64,000 nucleotides of DNA from Atopobiaceae bacterium. GTDB taxonomy: Bacteria > Actinomycetota > Coriobacteriia > Coriobacteriales > Atopobiaceae. The stretch lies in contig JAKVON010000005.1 of the NCBI GenBank assembly GCA_022482785.1, positions 124,001 through 188,000 on the forward strand. The letters are read 5' to 3'. The notes under the pieces were generated by a model. That model was given only the letters and a program-made list of their open reading frames with translations, did no database searches and was not told where the DNA came from. The position numbers and the translations under genes were made by a program. Below, piece after piece: positions 24,466 through 31,922 of this stretch; position 1 is the stretch's first letter, and each line of letters begins with the position of its first letter.

Positions 24466-24497
24466 AGAGCCCTCCCTTTTGGGAGGGCTCTTTTTTT
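24466..24497 (+). terminator. Strong intrinsic terminator closing the prophage
   Basis: Arms 24466-24476 (AGAGCCCTCCC) and 24481-24491 (GGGAGGGCTCT), loop TTTT, followed by seven T. It ends the phage transcript just before the putative attachment region. Confidence 0.92.
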
Positions 24498-24637
24498 GTT
24501 AGGACGCGTTCATAGTCCAACAACTAGTCCAAATCCATGTTCCAGCATGCAAATCACAGTTCCCGACCTGGACTTTTCTGTTAGTCTAACTTCGGGTTTG
24601 GGGCACCAGTCCGCTCATCTCGTGGCGGTCTCCCGAC
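24498..24637. other. Putative right prophage junction (attR region)
   Basis: 140 bp without coding potential, AT-richer than the host, between the last phage terminator and the 3' end of a minus-strand host gene. It holds short repeats TAGTCCAA at about 24513 and 24526 and an imperfect TTAGTCTAA further on, which may be integrase arm sites. The core cannot be defined because attL is outside the window. Confidence 0.4.
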
Positions 24638-25006
24638 CTATTGTGCGTCGAGGGCCTTCACGATGTCGACAGGCATCTCCGATGCCTGCTTCTCGGCATA
24701 GCTGTTCACGCTACCGTCGGATGCGAGCATGAGCTTGAGGTAGGCGTTGGCCTTCAGCGGGCCTCTCCCCACCATGCTCTGGAAGCTCACCTCCTGGGTG
24801 GTCCCGTCCTCCTTGACGCCCTCGAGCGTGTAGCTGTAGTACCGCTCGCCGCTCTCCTCGATGACGTTTTCGGTGGCCGGGCGATTCACCTTTACGTAAC
24901 AGGCCTCCCCGGTGCCATGGGTCACGATCTTGTAGGCGATGATTCCGCCGAGGCAAACCACCGCCGTGACGACGCAGGCAAGGATGACCTTCTTGAGCAT
25001 ACTCAT
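24638..25006 (-). CDS. YxeA-like (DUF1093) secreted protein
   Basis: A 122-aa protein with an N-terminal membrane/signal segment (KKVILACVVTAVVCLGGIIAYKI), then a small beta domain: YVKVNRPA, RYYSYTLEGVKEDGTTQEVSFQSM, LKANAYLKLMLASDGSVNSY. This is the YxeA/DUF1093 pattern (YYV-I; Y-Y-L-A-DE-G; LK-GAYLKL; V-SY-EV). Function of the family is unknown; some members lie near ABC exporters or bacteriocin genes. It reads towards the prophage end. The 197 bp upstream (25007-25203) holds no gene I can support. Confidence 0.8.
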   Translation of the reverse strand: MSMLKKVILACVVTAVVCLGGIIAYKIVTHGTGEACYVKVNRPATENVIEESGERYYSYTLEGVKEDGTTQEVSFQSMVGRGPLKANAYLKLMLASDGSVNSYAEKQASEMPVDIVKALDAQ

Positions 25007-25203
25007 GGCGCCCCCATTCGATGTCCGACACGAGCATCATGGAGTCCGCGAAGAGCGGATGCCATCGAATTGCCTTACGCGTGGGTGACCTTTTCGTAAG
25101 AATCGGGGCTCCGACTTCTCCCGACGTCCTCCGCCTGAAGCCGGATGCGCCGTGCCGTGTGCGCATGCGGGGATGCTCTCTGCAGCCAACCGCTCGCCGC
25201 CTG

Positions 25204-26145
25204 CTAGAGCAGCTTCCATCCCGACACGTCGCACTGGCCGTCGCTGTTGTAGCCCGCAGCGACGACCGTGCCGTCGCGCTTGAGGCCGATGGAGTGCTCA
25301 TAGCCTGCGGAGACGGCGACGATGTCCTTCCACTTGGATATTTCGTCCGAGCCCGTGCCGCTTCCCGCGACGAGCACCGTGCCGTCGCTCCTGAGCCCGA
25401 GGGTGTGGGCGACTCCGCAGGAAACCTGCGTGACGTCGGCCCATCCCGACACGTCGCACTCTCCGTTGTAGCTGCTGCCGGTCGCCACGACCGTGCCGTC
25501 GGCCTTGAGGCCGAGCGTGCGCGCGAGGCCTGCCGACACGGCCTTGATGCCGCTCCATCCCGACACGTCGCACTGAGCCGAGTCGTTTCCGCCCGTGGCC
25601 ACGACGGTCCCGTCGCGCCTGAGGCCAACGGTGTGGTAGCCTCCGGCCGACACGGCGACGACGTCGCTCCATCCCGACACGTCGCACTGCCCCATCTGGT
25701 CGCTGCCCGTGGCCACGACGGTGCCGTCGCCTCTGAGCCCGACGGTGTGATAGGCCCCGGCCGACACGGCCGTGATGCCGCTCCATCCCGACACGTCGCA
25801 CTGGCCCGACTTGTCGAGGCCCGTGGCCACGACGGTGCCGTCTCGCCTGAGGCCCACCGAGTGACATCCGCCTGCAGAGACGGCCGCGACGTCCGTCCAG
25901 CCCGTGACGTCGCACCTGCCGTCCTGGTTGCTTCCGGCTGCCATCACCGTGCCGTCGCCCTTCGCCCCGAGCGTATGAAGCGTCCCCGTGGCAGAGATGA
26001 GCGGCGCGCACTCCGCAGCCGTTGGCCCTGAGGAGCTGCCGGCCGCTGGCGTCGTGCCGGCAGGGGAGCAGGCCGTGACGAGCGCGAGCATGACGATTGC
26101 GGCGAGAGCCGCTGCCGCCAGCCTCGAGGTGCCGTTAAGGCGCAT
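25204..26145 (-). CDS. RCC1-repeat lipoprotein
   Basis: A 313-aa protein with a lipoprotein signal peptide (LAAIVMLALVTAC, lipobox Cys). The body consists of six to seven repeats of about 38-40 aa with the pattern VAVSAGGYHTVGLRRDGTVVATGSNQDGQCDVSGW, i.e. RCC1 blades forming a beta-propeller exposed on the cell surface. DNA of the repeats is also highly similar, suggesting recent repeat expansion. The start could be the ATG at 26160, immediately after the stop of the upstream peptidase gene; 26145 gives the better signal peptide. Probably co-transcribed with the peptidase. Confidence 0.85.
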   Translation of the reverse strand: MRLNGTSRLAAAALAAIVMLALVTACSPAGTTPAAGSSSGPTAAECAPLISATGTLHTLGAKGDGTVMAAGSNQDGRCDVTGWTDVAAVSAGGCHSVGLRRDGTVVATGLDKSGQCDVSGWSGITAVSAGAYHTVGLRGDGTVVATGSDQMGQCDVSGWSDVVAVSAGGYHTVGLRRDGTVVATGGNDSAQCDVSGWSGIKAVSAGLARTLGLKADGTVVATGSSYNGECDVSGWADVTQVSCGVAHTLGLRSDGTVLVAGSGTGSDEISKWKDIVAVSAGYEHSIGLKRDGTVVAAGYNSDGQCDVSGWKLL

Positions 26146-26160
26146 CCCTCTTCCTTCCAT

Positions 26161-28128
26161 CTATCCGAGCCTCCTCGTCGCGACGCCGTTCTCGTAGTCG
26201 ATGAAGGCGTAGTCCGAGTTCGTCTGCTTACCCGTCGTGTCGGTGACGGTGTACTGGTAGGCGTACTGCCCGTCATAGAGGTCGATCTCCGTGAACTGGT
26301 CGGGGCCGGTGTAGGTGATGGGGTCGGAGTCGTACTCGATCACCTGGCTCGTGTCGCTCAGCGAGACCGCGTCGGAGACCAGCACGATCTGGTCGCCCCT
26401 GGCCAGCTTCTTGGTGGTCTTGCCGGCCATGCCGGTGTTCTGGTCGATGGAGTCCTCGACGCCGATGATGGAGTAGCTCGAGGTCGTGAAGTCATAGCTC
26501 ACCACCATGTTGGTGCTCGTGCCGTTGAGCTTGATGGGGACGGTGTAGGTGTTCGTGTCGTCCCCCTCGTCCGAGAGGGTGAGGGAGGCGTAGTGCCCGT
26601 CCATCGAGCCCCACACGCCCCGGAAGTTGTCCTTGAACACGCCGGCGTCCCAGTCGGCGTCGATGTCGTCGTCGGTGCCGAGGACGAGCATCTCGTCGTT
26701 GGCCTCGTCGACGTAGATGAGGTTGAACGTGACGCTCGCGACCGAGTCGAGCGAGGAGGGGTCGAGCGTCATCTGGATGTGCTGGTCGTCGCTTATCGTG
26801 AGGGCGGGGGTCTGGCTGAAGCCCTGGATTTGCCCCGTCTCGACGCCCGTGTCGCCCTGGACGTCGCCCGTGACGTCCTCGCCGAGAGAGTAGCGGATGA
26901 AGTTCGCGTAGACGGGGCTTGCGGCGACCTGCGCGTAGGCCGCCGCGTTCTGCTCGTCGCCGTCATAGCAGTAATAGGTGGAGAGGCCCGAGGCCTGCTT
27001 GCGATAGGGCCCCCTCACCTGGTAGATGACTGCCTTGCCAAGGGCCTCGAGGACCTGTTGGTCGCTCGAGGGCACGAGGTCCTGGGCCTTCCTCATGAGG
27101 TCCCCCAGGTCGACCATGTTGGCGTAGCCGCTGCTGGCGTTGTTGCCCCCGAAGTTGACCGACGCGCGGGCCCTCCTTCCGAACTGGCCGACGACCTTGC
27201 TGTTCTTCGCCGCTGCCGTGAGGACCTCCTTGCCCATGCCGTTCACGGCCGAGACGAGGCCGTCGACCTGGGAGAGGTCGGTCACCGACATGGTGATCGA
27301 CTTGTCCGTCCCCGAATCCTCGCACCCCTGCTCGAAGGCGTCGCAGGCGGTCTTGGCGAGCGTCTCGGCGGACATGCTCGGGTCCTGCCCCAAGGCTGCG
27401 AGCGTGCGGTCGTAGTCCCAGCCGTTGCCGGGCTCGACCTCCTCCGATGCCACCAGGTAGCTCGCGTACTTCTTCATGACGTTGGCGTTGTCGAGCGTCG
27501 CCATGAGGCAGGTGTCCATGCCCACGACGTCGAGCTTCGAGCCGTCCGAGTACACGCTGCCGATGGCCTGGTCGAGCTCGGGAAGGGTGAGGCTGTCATA
27601 GTCGTAGTTCTCGTCGAAGCAGGCACCGGCGACGCTCCCGCCGCCGTGGTCCCAGAGCACGAGCATCGTGTGGTCTGCCGGGTAGTTCGTCTTGCAGTAC
27701 CGCAGGAACGACGAGAGGGTCGAGGGGTCTCCCATGTCGGCCTGCGGCTGCTCGTCGACCTTGTTGAGGCTCGTGCCGCCGTACTCGTAGCGCTGGATGA
27801 CGTCGGGGTCCATGACGTTGTTGCGCCAGTAGCTCGTCCCGCCCGTCTCGAGCACCACCTTGACGTCGCTGCCCACGTCGGCCGAGAGCATCTCGGAGAT
27901 GTCCTCGGTGGCCGCCCCGCTCTGGCTCTCGAGGTCGCTGCCGCAGCAGTACCAGTAGACCGCCCAGGTGCCCTTCTCGCCCGTCGGGGTCGTGGTGCCG
28001 ACGTCGCTGCCCGCGTAGCCGCCCGAGGTGGCGATGGAGCATCCGGTCACGGCGAGCGCGAGGAAGAGGAGGAGAGCCGCGAGGCTCGCCCTCATGAGAG
28101 CACTTCTGCCGGTCGCCTGTCTCCGCAT
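26161..28128 (-). CDS. Clostripain-family (C11) cysteine peptidase lipoprotein
   Basis: A 655-aa protein. Signal peptide with lipobox (LLLFLALAVTGCS), then the C11 core: TWAVYWYCCGSDLES, a long alpha/beta region, catalytic His in VLWDHGGGSVAG and catalytic Cys in VVGMDTCLMA. The C-terminal half is a beta-rich domain with TYTVPIKLNGT and VVSYDF. ATG 28128 has GGAGGG; the frame upstream is Arg/His-rich and not coding. Such lipoprotein C11 peptidases are frequent in gut actinobacteria and clostridia. Adjacent RCC1 lipoprotein begins at its stop codon. Substrate unknown. Confidence 0.9.
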   Translation of the reverse strand: MRRQATGRSALMRASLAALLLFLALAVTGCSIATSGGYAGSDVGTTTPTGEKGTWAVYWYCCGSDLESQSGAATEDISEMLSADVGSDVKVVLETGGTSYWRNNVMDPDVIQRYEYGGTSLNKVDEQPQADMGDPSTLSSFLRYCKTNYPADHTMLVLWDHGGGSVAGACFDENYDYDSLTLPELDQAIGSVYSDGSKLDVVGMDTCLMATLDNANVMKKYASYLVASEEVEPGNGWDYDRTLAALGQDPSMSAETLAKTACDAFEQGCEDSGTDKSITMSVTDLSQVDGLVSAVNGMGKEVLTAAAKNSKVVGQFGRRARASVNFGGNNASSGYANMVDLGDLMRKAQDLVPSSDQQVLEALGKAVIYQVRGPYRKQASGLSTYYCYDGDEQNAAAYAQVAASPVYANFIRYSLGEDVTGDVQGDTGVETGQIQGFSQTPALTISDDQHIQMTLDPSSLDSVASVTFNLIYVDEANDEMLVLGTDDDIDADWDAGVFKDNFRGVWGSMDGHYASLTLSDEGDDTNTYTVPIKLNGTSTNMVVSYDFTTSSYSIIGVEDSIDQNTGMAGKTTKKLARGDQIVLVSDAVSLSDTSQVIEYDSDPITYTGPDQFTEIDLYDGQYAYQYTVTDTTGKQTNSDYAFIDYENGVATRRLG

Positions 28129-28286
28129 GCGCGTCCCTCCGTCTTGTCGGCCATCCTCCTGATTCTCCCACGTATGGTGACGCCGGGGGCGTCGGGAGCG
28201 GCGGGAGGCGGAAACGAGAGCCCCATGGGGCACCGCCTCCGTGCTATGGTTGGGCCCGTCTCGCATCGATCAGGGGGAGGGGCTCC

Positions 28287-28955
28287 GTGCCGTCGAAGAA
28301 GGTATCAAAGAGGGGCGCGCTCGTCATCGCCCTCGTCGCCGTCGTGGCGGCGGCGGGCCTGGCCTTCCTGCTCGGCGGCAAGGGCCAGGGCTCGTCCGCG
28401 GCCTCGTCCGCGACGGCCGCCAGCACCTCCTCCAAGGCAAGCGGCGGTGCATACTCCACCGGGACCCACCACGCAACCATCGTCGTGAAGGATTACGGGA
28501 CCATCCAGGTGGAGCTCTACGCGGGCGTCGCCCCCATCACGGTGGCGAACTTCGCCAAGCTGGTCGAGCAGGGCTTCTACGATGGCCTCACCTTCCACCG
28601 CGTCATCTCCGGGTTCATGATCCAGGGCGGCGACCCCAAGGGCAACGGCACGGGCGGCTCGGGCCAGACCATCAAGGGCGAGTTCAGCGCCAACGGCGTC
28701 GCGAATCCCATCAAGCAGGAGCGGGGGACGATCTCGATGGCGCGCTCGAGCGGCTATGACTCGGCGAGCTCGCAGTTCTTCATCATGCAGAGGACGAACG
28801 CGTCGATCGACGGGCAGTACGCAGGCTTCGGGCACGTGACCTCGGGCATGGAGGTCGTCGACGCCATCTGCGAGAAGGTCCCCACGACGGACTCGAACGG
28901 CACGGTCGCCAAGGAGAGCCAGCCGGTGATCGAGTCCATCCGCATGGTCGACTGA
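28287..28955 (+). CDS. Peptidyl-prolyl cis-trans isomerase, cyclophilin type, membrane-anchored
   Basis: A 222-aa protein, GTG start behind GGGGGAGGGG. An N-terminal anchor (ALVIALVAVVAAAGLAFLLGG) and a Ser/Ala linker precede a compact cyclophilin: GTIQVELYAGVAPITVANF, GFYDGLTFHRVISGFMIQGGD, GTISMARSS, SSQFFIM and YAGFGHVTSGMEVVD. The catalytic FHR and QFFI motifs are intact. It catalyses prolyl isomerisation for folding of exported proteins. It is divergent from the peptidase gene; 28129-28286 would carry both promoters. Confidence 0.92.
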   Translation: MPSKKVSKRGALVIALVAVVAAAGLAFLLGGKGQGSSAASSATAASTSSKASGGAYSTGTHHATIVVKDYGTIQVELYAGVAPITVANFAKLVEQGFYDGLTFHRVISGFMIQGGDPKGNGTGGSGQTIKGEFSANGVANPIKQERGTISMARSSGYDSASSQFFIMQRTNASIDGQYAGFGHVTSGMEVVDAICEKVPTTDSNGTVAKESQPVIESIRMVD

Positions 28956-28988
28956 GCCAGCGAGCCTGTGTGGAGATGGGGTCCCTCC

Positions 28989-29017
28989 TTGCAAAGGGGC
29001 TCCTCGCGCGCTATGAT
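28989..29017 (+). promoter_or_regulatory. Sigma-70-type promoter of the infC operon
   Basis: TTGCAA (28989-28994), 17-bp spacer, TATGAT (29012-29017). This near-consensus pair lies 212 bp upstream of infC, leaving room for a regulatory leader. Confidence 0.72.
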
Positions 29018-29228
29018 GCAACTCGTGTCTCGGCCTTGGGGTCGAGCGAAAGCGGGGCCATGCTCAATCGGCTCCCACCTGAACGGCGCCTCTGGGCAGC
29101 TGTCTGGTCAGACAACGGATGTCATCCTCGCCGTCGGGCGAGGCCGTTTCTCCCGGATGCCGCCAAAGCGACACCGGGTTTTTCATTCGGAGGGCGCCAA
29201 GGCGTCCGGAAAGAGGGAGGTGTAGACG
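29018..29228 (+). promoter_or_regulatory. infC 5' leader, possible attenuator
   Basis: About 200 nt of non-coding leader. CCCGG (about 29153) can pair with CCGGG followed by five T at about 29175-29184, a weak terminator-like element. Further hairpins can be drawn around GGGCGCCAAGGCGTCC. Leaders of infC-rpmI-rplT operons are commonly controlled by L20 binding or attenuation; that control here is inference. Confidence 0.4.
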
Positions 29229-29819
29229 ATAGCCAAGCCCGAAGGACCTCGTATCAACGAGGAAATCACAGCTCGTACCTGCCGTCTCATCGGTTCGGAC
29301 GGGTCCCAGATGGGACTGTTCGGAGTGCGTGACGCCCAGCGCGTCGCCGACGACCAAGGCCTCGACCTGGTCGAGATCGCTCCCAACGCGGAGCCGCCCG
29401 TCTGCAAGGTCATGGACTACAGCAAATACAAGTACGAGCAGGCTATCAAGGCCAAGGCCGCGCGCAAGAACCAGGCGAAGGTCGAGGTCAAGGAAATGAA
29501 GTTCCGTCCCAAGATCGACGTGGGCGACTACGAGACCAAGAAGGGTCACGTGCTGCGCTTCCTCAAGAAGGGCGCGCGCGTCAAGATCACCATCATGTTC
29601 CGCGGTCGCGAGATGGCTCACCCCGAGCAGGGACTCAACGTGCTCGAACGCCTGGCGTCCGACCTCAAGGAGGTCGCCGTCGTCGAGCAGCAGCCCAAGA
29701 TGGAAGGGCGCAACATGCACATGCTCGTCGCCCCGATCAAGGGCGCCTTCGACGAGAAGGCCGCGAAGTCGGACGAGAAGCCCGCCCAGGCGGACGAGAC
29801 CGAGAAGAAGGAGAGCTAG
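29229..29819 (+). CDS. infC: Translation initiation factor IF-3
   Basis: A 196-aa protein. The N-terminal domain opens with [28 protein letters not shown], conserved in IF-3, so the gene must begin upstream of the first ATG (29310). The only fitting codon is ATA at 29229, preceded by GGGAGG at 29215-29220; a stop codon lies 6 nt before. Rare AUU/AUA/AUC starts are a known autoregulatory feature of infC. C-terminal domain has [24 protein letters not shown] and [15 protein letters not shown] Lys/Asp/Glu-rich tail of about 20 aa follows. First gene of infC-rpmI-rplT. Confidence 0.93.
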   Translation: MAKPEGPRINEEITARTCRLIGSDGSQMGLFGVRDAQRVADDQGLDLVEIAPNAEPPVCKVMDYSKYKYEQAIKAKAARKNQAKVEVKEMKFRPKIDVGDYETKKGHVLRFLKKGARVKITIMFRGREMAHPEQGLNVLERLASDLKEVAVVEQQPKMEGRNMHMLVAPIKGAFDEKAAKSDEKPAQADETEKKES

Positions 29820-29821
29820 AC

Positions 29822-30022
29822 ATGCCCAAGATGAAGACGCATAAGGGCTCGGCGAAGCGTTTCCGCCGCACCGGCACCGGCAAGATCATGCGCGCCAAGG
29901 CCTTCAAGAGCCACATCCTCACCAAGAAGTCGCCTAAGCGCATCCGCGGCTTCCGCCAGGAGGCCGAGCTGACCGGCAAGCAGGCGACCACCGCCTCCGT
30001 CCGCATGGGTTCCAAGAACTAG
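29822..30022 (+). CDS. rpmI: 50S ribosomal protein L35
   Basis: A 66-aa basic protein, [22 protein letters not shown] with the standard L35 KMKTHKGAAKRF signature and a later [13 protein letters not shown]. It starts 2 nt after infC and precedes rplT, the universal order. Confidence 0.97.
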   Translation: MPKMKTHKGSAKRFRRTGTGKIMRAKAFKSHILTKKSPKRIRGFRQEAELTGKQATTASVRMGSKN

Positions 30023-30069
30023 GCGCGACCCGCGCTCTATCACCACAGCAACCAAGGAGTTGATCTCAC

Positions 30070-30435
30070 ATGGCACGTGTCAAGCGCGCAGTCGCCGCCA
30101 AGAAGAAGCGTCGCACCGTCGTCGAGCGGTCCAAGGGGTACTACGGCACTTCCTCCCGCACCTATCGCGGCATGAAGGAGCAGGTCCAGCATTCGCTCCA
30201 GTACCAGTACCGCGACCGTCGCAACAAGAAGCGCGACATCCGCAAGCTCTGGATCCAGCGCATCAATGCCGCGGCCCGCATCAACGGCCTGAGCTATTCC
30301 ACCTTCATGCACGGCCTCAAGCTGGCTGGCGTCGACCTCGACCGCAAGGTCCTCTCGCAGATCGCCTACGAGGATGCCGACGCCTTCGCAAGCCTCGCCG
30401 AGGTCGCCAAGAAGGCCCTCGAGGCTGCCAAGTAG
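30070..30435 (+). CDS. rplT: 50S ribosomal protein L20
   Basis: A 121-aa protein, [20 protein letters not shown] followed by [24 protein letters not shown] and [25 protein letters not shown], the full L20 signature. Preceded by AAGGAG. A hairpin follows the stop. Confidence 0.97.
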   Translation: MARVKRAVAAKKKRRTVVERSKGYYGTSSRTYRGMKEQVQHSLQYQYRDRRNKKRDIRKLWIQRINAAARINGLSYSTFMHGLKLAGVDLDRKVLSQIAYEDADAFASLAEVAKKALEAAK

Positions 30436-30460
30436 CCCTCGTCCCAAGAGCTGCCTCTCT

Positions 30461-30490
30461 GACGTCCGTCGCCCTCGGGTGGCGGACGTC
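30461..30490. terminator. Hairpin between rplT and the convergent transferase gene
   Basis: GACGTCCG (30461-30468) pairs with CGGACGTC (30483-30490), with further CG pairs inside. No strong T-run, but it lies between two convergent genes and probably serves both. Confidence 0.6.
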
Positions 30491-30522
30491 TTGCCATGGG
30501 TGGGGGAAGGGCCTCGAGGCGG

Positions 30523-31743
30523 TCAGCGGCCGGAGCGGCGGTGCGGCCAGCGCTCCTCGCGACGCTCCTCCTTGGCCTCGAGACGCCGTTCCTCCTCCTG
30601 CTCGAAGGCCGGGTCGTCCGGCGTCACGAGCTCGTCGTCGCCGGTCTTGGGGTCGCGATGGTGCAGGAGGACGGGCTCGAAGAGGTGCAGCCTCCCCGCG
30701 AAGCCCACGGAGGCGGCCACGAGGATCACGAAGATCGCCACGCGGGGCCAGAGCGTCACCTGCGTCATGACGTAGGAGCCCAGGCAAAGCAAGGCGGTCC
30801 AGGCGTAGATGAACAGCACCGCCTGGCGCTGGTCGAACCCCTCGGCGATGAGGCGGTGGTGGATGTGGCCCTTGTCGGCATGCGAGACGCCCACGTGGGC
30901 ACGCCTGCGCCGCACGATGGCCGAGAAGGTGTCGATGATGGGGATGCCGGCGACGACGAGCGGGATGATGATGGTCGTGAGGCCCGCGACGCGGTTGACG
31001 TTGAGAAGCGAGATGGTCCCGAGGGCGAAGCCCAGGAGCAGCGAGCCGGAGTCTCCCAGGAAGATGCTGGCAGGGTGGAAGTTGTAGCGCAGGAAGCCCA
31101 GCGTCGACCCGCAGAGGGCCGCCGAGAGGGCGGCGGCGTCGAGCCGTCCGGCCTGCGCCGAGAGCACGAGCATCGTCGCGCTCGCTATGCAGGTGATGCC
31201 GGCGGCGAGCCCGTCCAGCCCGTCGATGAGGTTGATGATGTTCACGTAGGCGACGAGATAGGCCACGGTCGCGGGGTAGGCGACCCAGCCGAGCATGACG
31301 TCGCCCTGCCCGAACGGGTTCGAGACGTTGCCGATGATGAGCCCCCCGGCGACCGCGACGACTGCCGCCGCGATCTGGCCGGCGAGCTTCGCGAGGGGAT
31401 GGAGCTGCCAGACGTCGTCGGCCGCGCCCACGAGGAAGATGATGACGAACGAGACCCCCAGCAGGTGGTAGTCGACGCTCAGCCAGGGGGCCGGCTGGAA
31501 CACCATGGGCCAGTCGAGGAAGGTCGTTCCCCAGTACTGGGTCCCGAGGGCCGCAAGGAGCGCCAGGAAGACGGCGATGCCGCCCATGCGGGGCGTGGGC
31601 TCGCGATTGATGCGGCGCGCGCTCGGGTAGTCGACGGCATCGAGCCGCCAGGCGATGACGCGAGCGAGGGGGGTGGCGGCCAGCGCCGTGACCAGGGCTG
31701 CCAGGAAGAGGACGAGATAGGGGAACGCGTCAGGACCGAGCAT
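30523..31743 (-). CDS. Undecaprenyl-phosphate GlcNAc-1-phosphate transferase family (WecA/TagO/MraY-like)
   Basis: A 406-aa polytopic membrane protein with 10-11 hydrophobic segments. Diagnostic motifs: PTPRMGGIAVFLALL (cytoplasmic loop 1), LVGAADDVWQL with the DD pair, NIINLIDGLDGLAAG (NhxNxxDGxDGL, typical of WecA/TagO), FLGDSGSLLLGF and HADKGHIHHRL (the HIHH motif of the GlcNAc-specific branch). It transfers GlcNAc-1-P to undecaprenyl phosphate, starting teichoic-acid, arabinogalactan-like or surface glycan synthesis. C-terminus is a long charged tail (EEERRLEAKEERREER). ATG 31743 has GGGAGGGG upstream. Confidence 0.92.
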   Translation of the reverse strand: MLGPDAFPYLVLFLAALVTALAATPLARVIAWRLDAVDYPSARRINREPTPRMGGIAVFLALLAALGTQYWGTTFLDWPMVFQPAPWLSVDYHLLGVSFVIIFLVGAADDVWQLHPLAKLAGQIAAAVVAVAGGLIIGNVSNPFGQGDVMLGWVAYPATVAYLVAYVNIINLIDGLDGLAAGITCIASATMLVLSAQAGRLDAAALSAALCGSTLGFLRYNFHPASIFLGDSGSLLLGFALGTISLLNVNRVAGLTTIIIPLVVAGIPIIDTFSAIVRRRRAHVGVSHADKGHIHHRLIAEGFDQRQAVLFIYAWTALLCLGSYVMTQVTLWPRVAIFVILVAASVGFAGRLHLFEPVLLHHRDPKTGDDELVTPDDPAFEQEEERRLEAKEERREERWPHRRSGR

Positions 31744-31922
31744 GCGCCTTCCCCTCCCGCCATCGACTCCGAATGCCACGATAGGGCCTATCCCTCAAAT
31801 CATACAGGAAACGGGCCGACACCGAGCCGCCTTCGTATCGCAACCGTTTGGCACCGCCGCGATTCGCGGCCTGCGAGCTGGGTAGGCACTCCCTGGAATG
31901 TCGCGGATGGGAAGGACGCAGG

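Larger units (their letters stand above)
1..24497 (+). mobile_element. Partial prophage (siphovirus-type, late region)
   Basis: About 30 consecutive + strand genes, many overlapping by 1-8 nt, follow the order accessory - HNH - TerS - TerL - portal - protease - capsid - connectors - tail tube - chaperones - tape measure - tail tip - DGR - holin - endolysin. This is the standard late cluster of a tailed phage with an HK97-type head and a siphovirus-like tail. The cluster ends at a strong terminator (24466-24497) and host-like minus-strand genes follow at once. Integrase, repressor and replication genes are not in view and presumably lie left of base 1. No structural gene is visibly broken except the DGR target gene, so the phage could be functional. 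Boundaries are inferred. Confidence 0.93.

Noticed and set aside
1-24497. Integrase, repressor or replication genes of the prophage
   Set aside because: Looked for tyrosine/serine recombinase, helicase and HTH repressor motifs; none present, so they must lie left of the window.
25204-25920. Regularly spaced repeats considered as a CRISPR array
   Set aside because: The period of about 115-120 bp and in-frame content show they are codons for RCC1 repeats; spacers are not unique.
26593-28488. 631-codon plus-strand frame
   Set aside because: Antisense to the clostripain-like gene; no ribosome site and implausible composition.
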